Assembly (NCBI GenBank): GCA_030149025.1
Contig: JASBSH010000292.1
Span: 1-17,070 of the forward strand
Direction of reading: 5' to 3'
Origin: Actinomycetales bacterium
GTDB lineage: Bacteria; Actinomycetota; Actinomycetes; Actinomycetales; BWSM-131
Length of the DNA: 17,070 nt
Shown: positions 1 through 6,623 of the stretch, one piece after another
Layout: the number at the start of each line of letters is the position of its first letter
How positions within the stretch are numbered: position 1 is the first letter of the stretch
The notes under the pieces: generated by a model
Told to the model about the DNA's origin: nothing
The model's input: only the letters and a program-made list of their open reading frames with translations
The model's database searches: none
Made by a program: the position numbers and the translations under genes

Positions 1-329
1 TGCTCGATGTAGTCGAGCAGCGCGAAGGCGGCCTGCTCGAGCAGCACCCGGGGGTGGCCGGCGGTGAGCGAGGCCTGCATCATGCCGAGCAGCTGGCGCA
101 CCTCACGGTCGACCACGACCGCGTAGAGCCCTTCCTTGCCCCCGAAGTGCTCGTACACAACAGGTTTGGACACCTCGGCGCGGGCGGCGATCTCCTCGAC
201 GCTCGTCCCCTCGAAGCCCTTCTCGGCGAAGAGCCTGCGGCCAACCTCCAGCAGCTGCTCGCGCCGCTGCTTACCGGTCATCCGGGCCCTCGTCGCGGGC
301 TTGCCGTTGCGTGTGCCCGCCTCCGTCAC
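1..329 (-). CDS. TetR/AcrR-family transcriptional regulator (C-terminus cut off by window edge)
   Basis: Only the N-terminal 109 residues are present; the gene continues past base 1 on the minus strand. Reading from GTG at 329 gives a basic leader, then a TetR DNA-binding domain at about residues 25-71: RREQLLEVGRRLFAEKGFEG, then TSVEEIAARAEVSKPVVYEH, then FGGKEGLYAVV. This is the classic three-helix TetR_N pattern with the Y-x-H-F-x-x-K-E-x-L end. An in-frame ATG at 281 is the alternative start, but it leaves only a few residues before helix 1. The ligand-binding domain begins at the cut end, so the ligand cannot be inferred. It starts 18 bp after the desaturase stop on the same strand, so the two are probably cotranscribed. 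By analogy with lipid-responsive TetR regulators it may repress the desaturase promoter at the TACG-N4-CGTA sites; that is inference. Confidence 0.88.
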   Translation of the reverse strand, partial: MTEAGTRNGKPATRARMTGKQRREQLLEVGRRLFAEKGFEGTSVEEIAARAEVSKPVVYEHFGGKEGLYAVVVDREVRQLLGMMQASLTAGHPRVLLEQAAFALLDYIE

Positions 330-347
330 GGCAGCATCATGCCTGCC

Positions 348-1313
348 TCAGCCCTGAGCGGGGGCGGCAAGGCGGGCCGCCTTCTTCGCAGCGGCCTCCT
401 CGCGCTTGGCCACGAAGCTCGAGGCCTTCTCGTCCAGGCTGGTCATGAACGCCGCCAGCTCCTCGCGTGCCCGCTCACCGCGCGGCCGGAGGTCATTGCG
501 CTCGAAGACCTTCCAGTACCGCAGTACCGGCATGACCACGTCGTCGTGGTGCAGGCGCAGGTCGTAGATGCCGGCCTTGGCGATCGTCATCGCGTTGCGC
601 GCGAAGTCCGGCATGGTGGAGCCGGGCATCGAGAACCCGACGACCTCGTCACGGATCGCCTCCATGGCGTCGTCCGGTGCGATCTCGAAAGCCGAGGCAA
701 GCAGGTTTCGGTAGAAGACCATGTGCAAGTTCTCGTCGACCGCGATGCGTGCGAGCAACTGTTCCGCGACGGGGCAGCCCGTGGCACGGCCCGTGTTGCG
801 GTGGCTGATGCGGGTGGCCAGCTCCTGGAACGACACGTATGCGAGCGTCCGCAGCATCGACTTGTCCCCGGAGTCGTAACCCGCCTGCATGTGCACCATG
901 CGCAGCTGTTCGAGCTTGACCGGGTCGACGCCGCGCGTGACGACGAGGTAGTCGCGCATGGCGGTGCCGTGACGCGCTTCCTCGGCGGTCCAGCGGCCCA
1001 CCCACGTGCCCCAGGCACCGTCCCGGCTGAACCGCTCGGAGATCTCGCGGTGGTAGGAGGGCAGGTTGTCCTCCGTCAGGAGGTTGACGATCATCGCGGT
1101 CTTCGCGACCGGGTCCAGCCGGCTGTCCTCCGGCTGCCAGTCCTCACCGCCCAGGAAGGCGAAGTTGCGCCCCTCGCTCCACGGCACGTAGTCGTGCGGC
1201 ATCCAGTCCTTCGTGGCCTGCAGGTGCCGCTCCAGGTTCTTCTCGACCTCCGGTTCCAGGTCGATCAGGAGGCGGGTCTGCAGTGCTTGGGAGGTGTCGT
1301 CGAGAGCAGTCAT
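348..1313 (-). CDS. Soluble acyl-[acyl-carrier-protein] desaturase (diiron, DesA/FA_desaturase_2 family)
   Basis: This 321-residue protein belongs to the soluble plant/mycobacterial acyl-ACP desaturase family, which uses a diiron centre, O2 and ferredoxin electrons to put a double bond into an ACP-bound acyl chain. The expected iron ligands are visible in order: E81 (LLTEDNLPSYH), E112 and H115 (EEARH), E164 (SFQELATRISH), and E194 with H197 (DENLH). No membrane segment or signal peptide is seen, as expected for a cytosolic four-helix-bundle enzyme. The C-terminus is Ala/Lys-rich. The ATG at 1313 has GAGG seven bases upstream. The length is close to that of mycobacterial DesA proteins. It is the first gene of a minus-strand pair with a TetR regulator, and its promoter carries tandem palindromes. 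The position of the double bond and the substrate chain length cannot be told from sequence. Confidence 0.93.
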   Translation of the reverse strand: MTALDDTSQALQTRLLIDLEPEVEKNLERHLQATKDWMPHDYVPWSEGRNFAFLGGEDWQPEDSRLDPVAKTAMIVNLLTEDNLPSYHREISERFSRDGAWGTWVGRWTAEEARHGTAMRDYLVVTRGVDPVKLEQLRMVHMQAGYDSGDKSMLRTLAYVSFQELATRISHRNTGRATGCPVAEQLLARIAVDENLHMVFYRNLLASAFEIAPDDAMEAIRDEVVGFSMPGSTMPDFARNAMTIAKAGIYDLRLHHDDVVMPVLRYWKVFERNDLRPRGERAREELAAFMTSLDEKASSFVAKREEAAAKKAARLAAPAQG

Positions 1314-1346
1314 TGGGGATCCTCACAGGCGAGCTCTTCCTACGGC

Positions 1347-1373
1347 TACGCAACCGTAACCTACGAGACCGTA
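1347..1373. promoter_or_regulatory. Tandem TACG-N4-CGTA palindromes, candidate TetR operator
   Basis: TACG-CAAC-CGTA lies at 1347-1358 and TACG-AGAC-CGTA at 1362-1373. The two perfect half-site palindromes are offset by 15 bp, giving a direct repeat of the whole unit; a further TACG half-site lies at 1341-1344. They sit between the desaturase start and its candidate -35 and overlap the candidate -10. A TetR gene is in the same transcription unit, so autoregulated repression is the simplest reading. The binding protein is inferred, not shown. Confidence 0.55.
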
Positions 1374-1386
1374 AGTCGCGAGTCGA
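1358..1386 (-). promoter_or_regulatory. Candidate promoter of the desaturase-tetR pair
   Basis: On the minus strand the -35 hexamer TCGACT (1381-1386, 4/6 match to TTGACA) is separated by exactly 17 bases from TAGGTT (1358-1363), which fits the actinobacterial TANNNT -10 pattern. The -10 lies about 45 bases before the desaturase ATG. The palindromes at 1347-1373 overlap the -10 and the spacer, where a repressor would block RNA polymerase. Confidence 0.45.
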
Positions 1387-1405
1387 TCTCACCGTCCGCT
1401 GTGGC

Positions 1406-1417
1406 ATGGGTACCCAT
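1406..1417. repeat. Perfect 12-bp palindrome ATGGGTACCCAT in the divergent intergenic region
   Basis: The sequence reads identically on both strands and contains no mismatch. It lies 20 bp upstream of the desaturase -35 and about 145 bp upstream of the HTH gene, so it could be a second operator for either direction. No partner regulator can be named. The rest of 1314-1561 shows no other coding signal. Confidence 0.35.
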
Positions 1418-1561
1418 TACCTGGACGCCGTCACGCACGCCCGTTGTCGGTGCCCGCTGGCAGGGTGGTCACCACGGAGCTCGGCCGCGAGGGGCGGCCG
1501 CGCAACAAGGGCCGCCGGAGGGCCCGGCGGTGCTGAGGGGAGGTGACAGTGAGGAGCGGAC

Positions 1562-2278
1562 GTGTCGGTAGGTCGACGTGGTTATCCCAAGGAGTGGCGT
1601 AAGCAAGCCGCTGAGCTTCGCCAGCAGGGCGTCAGCCGCGCGAACATCGCCAGAGAGCTCGGGATCGGCGTCAGCACGGTGGCCCGCTGGTTCCGGGAGG
1701 ACGGCGTGGCCCGCCCTCCCGGCGCCACCCGCACGGATGCCTGGCGCCTGTCGAACCGCCGCACCATCGATGAGCGGTGGCGCATCCAGCAGGAGGAGCA
1801 GGACCGGCATCGCGACGCCGTCGGTGAACTCACGGATCGGGAGCTCTTCCTGGTCGGCGTGGCGCTCTACTGGGCCGAGGGCGCAAAAAGCAAGCCATGG
1901 CGCCGCTCCCACACCTTCAAGTTCGTCAACAGCGACGAGGCAATGATTCGAGTCTTCCTCCGTTGGCTGCAACTGGTCGGGCTGTCACAAGAGCGGCTCA
2001 TCTGTGGACTGCAGATCCATGAAACGGCTGACATCGCTGCGGCCGAGGCCTACTGGCGAGAGCTGGTAGGACCGGAGGTCAACTTCATGAAGACCACGCT
2101 CAAGCGTCACACCGTCCGGCCGTCCGCGCGGCGAAACGTTGGCGAGGGTTACCGGGGCTGCCTCGCGGTCAGAGTGCTGGACGGAGCCGAGCTGTACAGG
2201 CGAGTCGCGGGGACCTGGGAGGGAATCGTCCGCGCCGCTGTAACCTTCCCGGCAAGCGAACAGTCCCCCGTGGTGTAA
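1562..2278 (+). CDS. Helix-turn-helix protein with a single LAGLIDADG-like domain (function unknown)
   Basis: A GTG at 1562 follows GAGGAG (1551-1556) by five bases, and an in-frame stop at 1550 rules out an earlier start. The 238-residue protein has an N-terminal resolvase-type helix-turn-helix at about residues 22-47 (GVSRANIARELGIGVSTVAR). A second domain contains LFLVGVALYWAEG at 95-107, which aligns with the LAGLIDADG helix motif with Glu where the catalytic Asp normally sits. It is followed by FVNSDEAMIRVFLRWL, typical of this actinobacterial family of uncharacterised proteins. One motif per chain would imply a homodimer. Its codons are visibly less GC-biased than those of its neighbours, with more A/T third positions around 1885-2060, hinting at transfer. 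The stop codon lies inside tRNA-Gln: the last four codons and the stop read through its 5' end. Nuclease activity is a family-level guess; a regulator is the alternative. Confidence 0.75.
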   Translation: MSVGRRGYPKEWRKQAAELRQQGVSRANIARELGIGVSTVARWFREDGVARPPGATRTDAWRLSNRRTIDERWRIQQEEQDRHRDAVGELTDRELFLVGVALYWAEGAKSKPWRRSHTFKFVNSDEAMIRVFLRWLQLVGLSQERLICGLQIHETADIAAAEAYWRELVGPEVNFMKTTLKRHTVRPSARRNVGEGYRGCLAVRVLDGAELYRRVAGTWEGIVRAAVTFPASEQSPVV

Positions 2279-2335
2279 CGGCAGCACACTCGCCTTTGGA
2301 GTGAGCAGGACGAGGTTCGAATCCTCGCGGGGGAG
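2264..2335 (+). tRNA. trnQ: tRNA-Gln (anticodon UUG)
   Basis: The cloverleaf can be drawn by hand. The acceptor stem TCCCCCG (2264-2270) pairs with CGGGGGA (2328-2334), followed by the G discriminator at 2335. The D-arm holds GTGTAACGGCAGCAC. The anticodon stem CTCGC/GTGAG has one G-U pair and encloses loop CTTTGGA with anticodon TTG, decoding CAA. The T-arm is CGAGG-TTCGAAT-CCTCG. No CCA is encoded. The first 15 bases overlap the end of the upstream HTH gene. tRNA-Gln before glmU is a common actinobacterial arrangement. Confidence 0.96.
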
Positions 2336-2429
2336 CTCTCACCTTCCGACCCGCACGTCCGGACCACCGCAAACACGCCGGTAGCATCTCGTCACGTCGT
2401 CCCACCGCCGACGTCGAGGAGCCATCCGC

Positions 2430-3956
2430 GTGAGCACAGCACGCCCGGCCGCTGTCGTCGTCCTCGCCGCCGGCGAGGGCACCCGCATGAAGTCCGCGAC
2501 CCCCAAGGTCCTGCACGAGATCGGCGGGCGGAGCCTGCTCGGGCACGCCATGCAGACGGCGCGTGCGGTCGACCCCCAGCACCTCGTGGTCGTCGTGCGC
2601 CACGGCCGTGACCGGGTCGCGCCCCACGTCACGGAGGTCGACCCCGACGCCGTCGTCGCGGACCAAGACGACACCCCCGGCACGGGGCGGGCCGTCCAGT
2701 GCGGTCTCGCCGCCCTGCCCGAGCCCCTCGAGGGCACCGTCGTCGTCACGTACGGCGACGTCCCGCTGCTGCAGCCCGACACACTCACCGAGCTCGTGAC
2801 GGTCCACGAGCGCGACGGCAACGCGGTCACGGTCGTGACCGCGGAGGTCGCCGACCCGACCGGTTACGGGAGGGTCGTGCGTGGCCCCGGTGGCGACGTC
2901 CTCGCGATCGTGGAGCAGAAGGACGCCGACGAGACCCAGCGGGCCGTCCGGGAGATCAACTCGGGGATCTACGCGTTCGACGCGGCCACGCTGACCGAGG
3001 CCCTCAAGAAGGTCGGCACCGACAACGCCCAGGGCGAGATGTACCTGACCGACGTGCTCGCGCTCGCCCGCGACGCCGGCGGTCGCGTCGCCGCCCACAC
3101 CATCGACGACGTCTGGCAGACCGAGGGCGTCAACGACCGCGTGCAGCTGGCACGGATGGGTGCCGAGCTGAACCGCCGCCTCCTCGAGCAGCACATGCGA
3201 GCCGGCGTCACCGTGATCGACCCGTCGACCACCTGGGTGGACGTGCAGGTCGAGCTCGGCCGCGACGTCGTCCTCCAGCCGAGCACCCAGCTGCAGGGCG
3301 AGACGCGAATCGAGGACGGCGCCACGGTCGGTCCCGACACCACCTTGTGTGATGTCGTGGTCGGCGAGGGGGCGCACGTCGTGCGCACCCACGGCAGCGA
3401 GGCGCGCATCGGCGCGGGCGCGAACGTCGGCCCATTCACCTACCTGCGCCCCGGCACGGTGCTCGGCGAGGACGGCAAGATCGGCGCCTTCGTCGAGACC
3501 AAGAACGCGCAGATCGGCAAGGGCTCCAAGGTCCCGCACCTGTCGTATGTCGGGGACGCCGACATCGGCGAGGGCTCGAACATCGGTGCGGCCACCGTCT
3601 TCGTGAACTACGACGGCGTGGCCAAGCACCACACCAGCATCGGCAGCCACGTCCGTGTCGGCAGCGACTCCATGCTCGTCGCCCCGCTCACCATCGGCGA
3701 CGGCGCCTACACGGCGGCCGGGTCCGTCATCGTCGACGACGTCCCGCCCGGTGCCATGGCCGTCGCACGCGGTCGCCAGCGCAACGTGGAGGGATGGGTG
3801 CAGCGTCGCCGCGCCGGCACCCCGGCGGCCCTGGCTGCCGAGCGCGCGCTGGCGGCACAGCAGGCGCAGCAGACGGAGCGCCCGGAGCCCCAGCAGACCG
3901 AGGACCAGCCGCACGCCGAGCAGCAGGACCCGAGCAAGGGAGAGCACACCGAATGA
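2430..3956 (+). CDS. glmU: Bifunctional UDP-N-acetylglucosamine pyrophosphorylase / glucosamine-1-phosphate N-acetyltransferase
   Basis: GlmU makes UDP-GlcNAc, the precursor of peptidoglycan, in two cytosolic steps: acetylation of glucosamine-1-phosphate, then uridylyl transfer. The 508-residue protein starts with GTG at 2430, eight bases after GAGGAG. The N-terminal Rossmann-type domain has LAAGEGTRMKS (12-22), GTG at 84-86 and the Mg-binding YGD (108-110). The C-terminal left-handed beta-helix carries the acetyltransferase motif KVPHLSYVGD with the catalytic His at 370, then NIGAATVFVNYDG. From about residue 465 the chain becomes a Gln/Glu/Pro/Ala-rich tail of some 40 residues with no recognisable fold, as seen in other actinobacterial GlmU proteins. 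A TAGCAT at 2382-2387 is a possible -10. The stop overlaps the prs start (ATGA), so the two should be translationally coupled. Confidence 0.97.
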   Translation: MSTARPAAVVVLAAGEGTRMKSATPKVLHEIGGRSLLGHAMQTARAVDPQHLVVVVRHGRDRVAPHVTEVDPDAVVADQDDTPGTGRAVQCGLAALPEPLEGTVVVTYGDVPLLQPDTLTELVTVHERDGNAVTVVTAEVADPTGYGRVVRGPGGDVLAIVEQKDADETQRAVREINSGIYAFDAATLTEALKKVGTDNAQGEMYLTDVLALARDAGGRVAAHTIDDVWQTEGVNDRVQLARMGAELNRRLLEQHMRAGVTVIDPSTTWVDVQVELGRDVVLQPSTQLQGETRIEDGATVGPDTTLCDVVVGEGAHVVRTHGSEARIGAGANVGPFTYLRPGTVLGEDGKIGAFVETKNAQIGKGSKVPHLSYVGDADIGEGSNIGAATVFVNYDGVAKHHTSIGSHVRVGSDSMLVAPLTIGDGAYTAAGSVIVDDVPPGAMAVARGRQRNVEGWVQRRRAGTPAALAAERALAAQQAQQTERPEPQQTEDQPHAEQQDPSKGEHTE

Positions 3957-4930
3957 CGGGCATCACCACCACCGGCGAGAAGCGCCTCGTCCTGATCAGC
4001 GGACGGGCGCACCCGGAGCTCGCCGCGGAGGTGGCGAAGGAGCTCGGTGTGGAGCTGGTCCCGACGTCCGCCTACGACTTCGCGAACGGCGAGATCTACG
4101 TGCGGTTCGGCGAGAGCGTCCGCGGCTGCGATGCGTTCGTGCTGCAGGCCCATTGCGCGCCGATCAACCAGTGGATCATGGAGCAGCTGCTCATGGTTGA
4201 CGCCCTCAAGCGGGCCTCGGCCAAGCGGGTGACCGTGGTTGCTCCGTTCTACGGGTACGCCCGGCAGGACAAGAAGCACCGCGGCCGCGAGCCGATCTCG
4301 GCTCGACTGGTGGCCGACATGTTCTCCACCGCGGGGGCCGACCGGCTGATGAGCGTCGACCTGCACACCGCCCAGATCCAGGGCTTCTTCAACGGCCCGG
4401 TCGACCACCTCTGGGCGCTGCCGCTGCTCGCCGACTACGTGCGCAAGCGCGTGGACCGCAATCGGCTCGTGGTAGTCTCCCCGGACGCCGGTCGCGTCCG
4501 GCTGGCGGACCAGTGGTCCGACAGGCTCGGTGCACCGCTGGCGATCATCCACAAGCGGCGCAACCCGAACGTGCCGAACCAGGTGAAGGTGCACGAGCTC
4601 GTGGGCGAGGTCCAGGGTCGCACCTGCGTGATCGTCGACGACATGATCGACACCGGCGGCACCATCGTCCAGGCCGCCGACGCGCTGATGGACAACGGCG
4701 CCGCCGACGTCCTCGTCGCCGCCACCCACGCCGTGCTGTCCGGCCCGGCCGCCGAGCGGCTGCGCAACAGCCCGATCTCCGAGGTGATCGTCACCAACAC
4801 GCTGCCGATCCCCGAGGAGAGCCGCTTCGAGACGCTGACCGTGCTGTCGATCGCCCCGCTCGTCGCCCGCGCCATCCGTGAGGTGTTCGACGACGGGTCG
4901 GTCACGAGCCTGTTCGAGGGCAACGCGTAA
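3953..4930 (+). CDS. prs: Ribose-phosphate pyrophosphokinase (PRPP synthetase)
   Basis: This 325-residue cytosolic enzyme transfers pyrophosphate from ATP to ribose-5-phosphate, giving PRPP for purine, pyrimidine, His, Trp and NAD synthesis, and in actinobacteria also for decaprenyl-phosphoarabinose. Visible family motifs are the ATP-contacting flexible loop FYGYARQDKKHRGREPISA (99-117), DLHT with H138, catalytic KRR at 201-203, and the ribose-5-phosphate loop VIVDDMIDTGGTI (227-239). The ATG at 3953 shares ATGA with the glmU stop. Its Shine-Dalgarno lies within glmU (AAGGGAGAG). The frame is open further upstream, but that part is the out-of-frame shadow of the glmU tail and has no family similarity. 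The last 29 bases overlap the convergent membrane-protein gene, and no clear terminator separates the two. Confidence 0.97.
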   Translation: MTGITTTGEKRLVLISGRAHPELAAEVAKELGVELVPTSAYDFANGEIYVRFGESVRGCDAFVLQAHCAPINQWIMEQLLMVDALKRASAKRVTVVAPFYGYARQDKKHRGREPISARLVADMFSTAGADRLMSVDLHTAQIQGFFNGPVDHLWALPLLADYVRKRVDRNRLVVVSPDAGRVRLADQWSDRLGAPLAIIHKRRNPNVPNQVKVHELVGEVQGRTCVIVDDMIDTGGTIVQAADALMDNGAADVLVAATHAVLSGPAAERLRNSPISEVIVTNTLPIPEESRFETLTVLSIAPLVARAIREVFDDGSVTSLFEGNA

Positions 4931-5651
4931 CCGACTCCTTCATCGGCCGTTCGGCGGGCTGGGTGAGGATCCCCGTCACCGGTGTGTTGTCCCCTTCGAG
5001 ATGGAGGTCCAACGTCACCTGGGCGCCACGGCGGACGTCGACCGTCGAGGTGACGACCGACCACCCGCGGTCGCGACCCGCCGCGAACGCCTGCGTGGCG
5101 CCGTCCTGCTCCAACGACCGCACCCCCTTGCCGGGAGGCAGGTACCAGGACACGACGACCCGGTAGGTGGTGACGTCGTCGCCGGTCAGGCTTCGTGCCG
5201 CCTCGTCCGCTCGACGTGACTCGCGGTCCAGGTCGTCAGCGTGTTGGCGGACCGCTTTCCAGTCCTGGTCCAGGACGGCCTGCTGTGTGCCGTCCACTGC
5301 CTGACGCAGAGCCGGTGTCGCCTGCTGGACGGTGCACAGCTCCATCGCGGACCATCCCGCCGCCAACAGCACCAGCGCGCCGGTTGGGAGCCACCGGAGC
5401 GCGAGGACCCGTCGGCGGCGGCTCCGTTCGCCGCGCCCGCGACCACGACCGCCGTGCCGGCCGCGATCGAGCACCGGACCCGGCGCGCGGACGACGTCAC
5501 GCAGCTCCCGGGGCACGGTGCGCTCGGCGTCAGTCTGCCGCGCTGCGGCGGCGGGCGGCTTGCGCTTCTCCTTGTTGGCGAGGACGTCGGTCGGTGTCTT
5601 CGTCGGCGCGGGGGTGACGGCGCACCAGCCAGTGGTTGACCTGGTGCTCAT
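4902..5651 (-). CDS. Single-pass membrane protein of unknown function
   Basis: I do not recognise a family. The 249-residue frame has high GC3 on the minus strand and a plausible Shine-Dalgarno (GAAGGG) about eight bases before the ATG at 5651, so it is probably real. Residues 1-82 are hydrophilic, Pro/Ala- and then strongly Arg-rich. A single hydrophobic segment follows at about 83-103 (VLALRWLPTGALVLLAAGW). The rest (104-249) is a predicted extracytoplasmic domain starting with an amphipathic Gln/Asp/Arg stretch at about 108-153 that could be a short coiled coil. The Arg-rich N-terminus would stay inside by the positive-inside rule. The layout resembles the Mce-associated or anchored-accessory type of small actinobacterial membrane proteins, but no motif proves it. 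It converges on prs and overlaps its last 29 bases. Confidence 0.65.
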   Translation of the reverse strand: MSTRSTTGWCAVTPAPTKTPTDVLANKEKRKPPAAAARQTDAERTVPRELRDVVRAPGPVLDRGRHGGRGRGRGERSRRRRVLALRWLPTGALVLLAAGWSAMELCTVQQATPALRQAVDGTQQAVLDQDWKAVRQHADDLDRESRRADEAARSLTGDDVTTYRVVVSWYLPPGKGVRSLEQDGATQAFAAGRDRGWSVVTSTVDVRRGAQVTLDLHLEGDNTPVTGILTQPAERPMKESVTRCPRTGS

Positions 5652-5708
5652 CGCGGTAGCCCTTCACCTGGGTCGACTGCGGAGCGTGATCGACGTTAGG
5701 GCGTACAC

Positions 5709-5728
5709 GATCGCTTCCGCAGGCGATC
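5709..5728. repeat. Inverted repeat GATCGC-N8-GCGATC between divergent genes
   Basis: GATCGC at 5709-5714 and GCGATC at 5723-5728 are perfect arms with an eight-base spacer. They lie 58 bp upstream of the membrane-protein start and 249 bp upstream of rplY. It could be an operator or a weak hairpin; chance is possible at this GC content. Confidence 0.3.
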
Positions 5729-5764
5729 CGCGATGTTGCACACTCTGGCGTCCTGAGGCGGATT

Positions 5765-5793
5765 TCGGCAGTGACTCACGCGGTGGCTACACT
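5765..5793 (+). promoter_or_regulatory. Candidate rplY-pth promoter
   Basis: TCGGCA (5765-5770, 4/6 to TTGACA) is followed after 17 bases by TACACT (5788-5793, 4/6 to TATAAT). Transcription from here would give a 5' leader of about 160 bases before the rplY GTG, which includes the hairpin at 5850-5871. The remainder of 5652-5957 shows no gene. Confidence 0.45.
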
Positions 5794-5849
5794 TTCGAGG
5801 TTGCCTCGGCGAGGGACTGCACGCGTGTCCGTGATCGACGCGGTGGGTT

Positions 5850-5871
5850 TCGATCTGCACCCAGAGATCGA
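5850..5871 (+). promoter_or_regulatory. Hairpin in the rplY 5' leader
   Basis: TCGATCT (5850-5856) pairs perfectly with AGATCGA (5865-5871) around an eight-base loop (GCACCCAG). The stem is A/T-richer than its surroundings, which makes chance less likely. It lies about 90 bases before the start codon, where ribosomal-protein leaders often fold. I cannot match it to a known leader family. Confidence 0.35.
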
Positions 5872-5957
5872 CCGGCCTGTGGATCAGCGGTATGTCCGCG
5901 CCACGCCCCACGTCGAGGCCATTCGACATCACCCGCGAACGCCACAGGAGCCCACCC

Positions 5958-6623
5958 GTGTCCGACATCAAGCTCACAGCCCAGCCGCGCACCGAGTTCG
6001 GCAAGGGCGCCGCCCGCCGCGTCCGCCGGGAGAACAAGATCCCGGCCGTCGTCTACGGTCACGGCACCCAGCCGCTGCACATCACGCTGCCGGGCCACGA
6101 GACCATGCTCGCCCTCAAGGTGACCAACGCCCTGCTCGAGATCACCGTCGAGGGCGGCACCGAGGAGCAGAAGGAGATGCTCGCGCTCGCCAAGGACGTC
6201 CAGCGCGACCCGGTCCGTCGCGTGATCGAGCACGTCGACCTGGTCCTCGTGCGCCGCGGCGAGAAGGTCCACGTGGAGATCCCGGTCCACGTCGTGGGTG
6301 AGGCAGCAGCCGGCACGGTCGTCACTGTCGAGCACCAGACGCTCACCGTGGAGGCCGAGGCCACGCACCTGCCGGAGAACGTCGAGGTCTCGGTCGAGGG
6401 GCTCGAGGCCGGCACGCTGATCCTCGCCGGTGACGTCACGCTGCCCACGGGTTCGACCCTCGTCACCGACCCTGACGCCCTGGTCGTCAACGTGACCGCT
6501 CAGGTCAGCGCGGAAGCCGCGGAGGCGGAGCTGGCCGAGGCTGAGGCGGAGGCCGGTATCGCGCACGAGGCTCGCGAGACGAAGCAGGAGCAGCCCGCCC
6601 AGGGCGCCGAGTCGCAGGGGTGA
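5958..6623 (+). CDS. rplY: 50S ribosomal protein L25/general stress protein CTC
   Basis: This protein binds 5S rRNA in the large subunit. The 221-residue chain is the long (CTC/TL5) form: an N-terminal L25 beta-barrel at about 1-95 (KLTAQPRTEFGKGAARRVRR, then IPAVVYGHG, and the conserved KDVQRDPVRRVIEHVDL at 79-95), then a TL5-type C-terminal beta domain at about 98-185. An Ala/Glu-rich acidic tail (186-221) follows, common in actinobacterial versions. The GTG at 5958 has CAGGAG seven bases upstream. An ATG 66 bases earlier is in frame but has no family similarity before SDIKLTAQ, so it was not used. The stop overlaps the pth start as GTGA, so L25 and peptidyl-tRNA hydrolase are coupled, the usual gene pair in this phylum. 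Confidence 0.95.
   Translation: MSDIKLTAQPRTEFGKGAARRVRRENKIPAVVYGHGTQPLHITLPGHETMLALKVTNALLEITVEGGTEEQKEMLALAKDVQRDPVRRVIEHVDLVLVRRGEKVHVEIPVHVVGEAAAGTVVTVEHQTLTVEAEATHLPENVEVSVEGLEAGTLILAGDVTLPTGSTLVTDPDALVVNVTAQVSAEAAEAELAEAEAEAGIAHEARETKQEQPAQGAESQG

Noticed and set aside
1512..1530. Hairpin CCGCCGG-N5-CCGGCGG upstream of the HTH gene
   Set aside because: It lies in a very GC-rich tract, has no U-run and no convergent gene end to terminate; likely chance.
54..1571. 505-codon plus-strand frame opposite tetR and the desaturase
   Set aside because: It runs antisense to two well-supported genes and has no motif; it is a GC-bias shadow.
2169..3947. Long open frame of 592 codons on the minus strand opposite glmU
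   Set aside because: It is a codon-bias shadow of the high-GC3 glmU gene, with low-complexity Val/Asp/Arg/Leu composition and no family motif.
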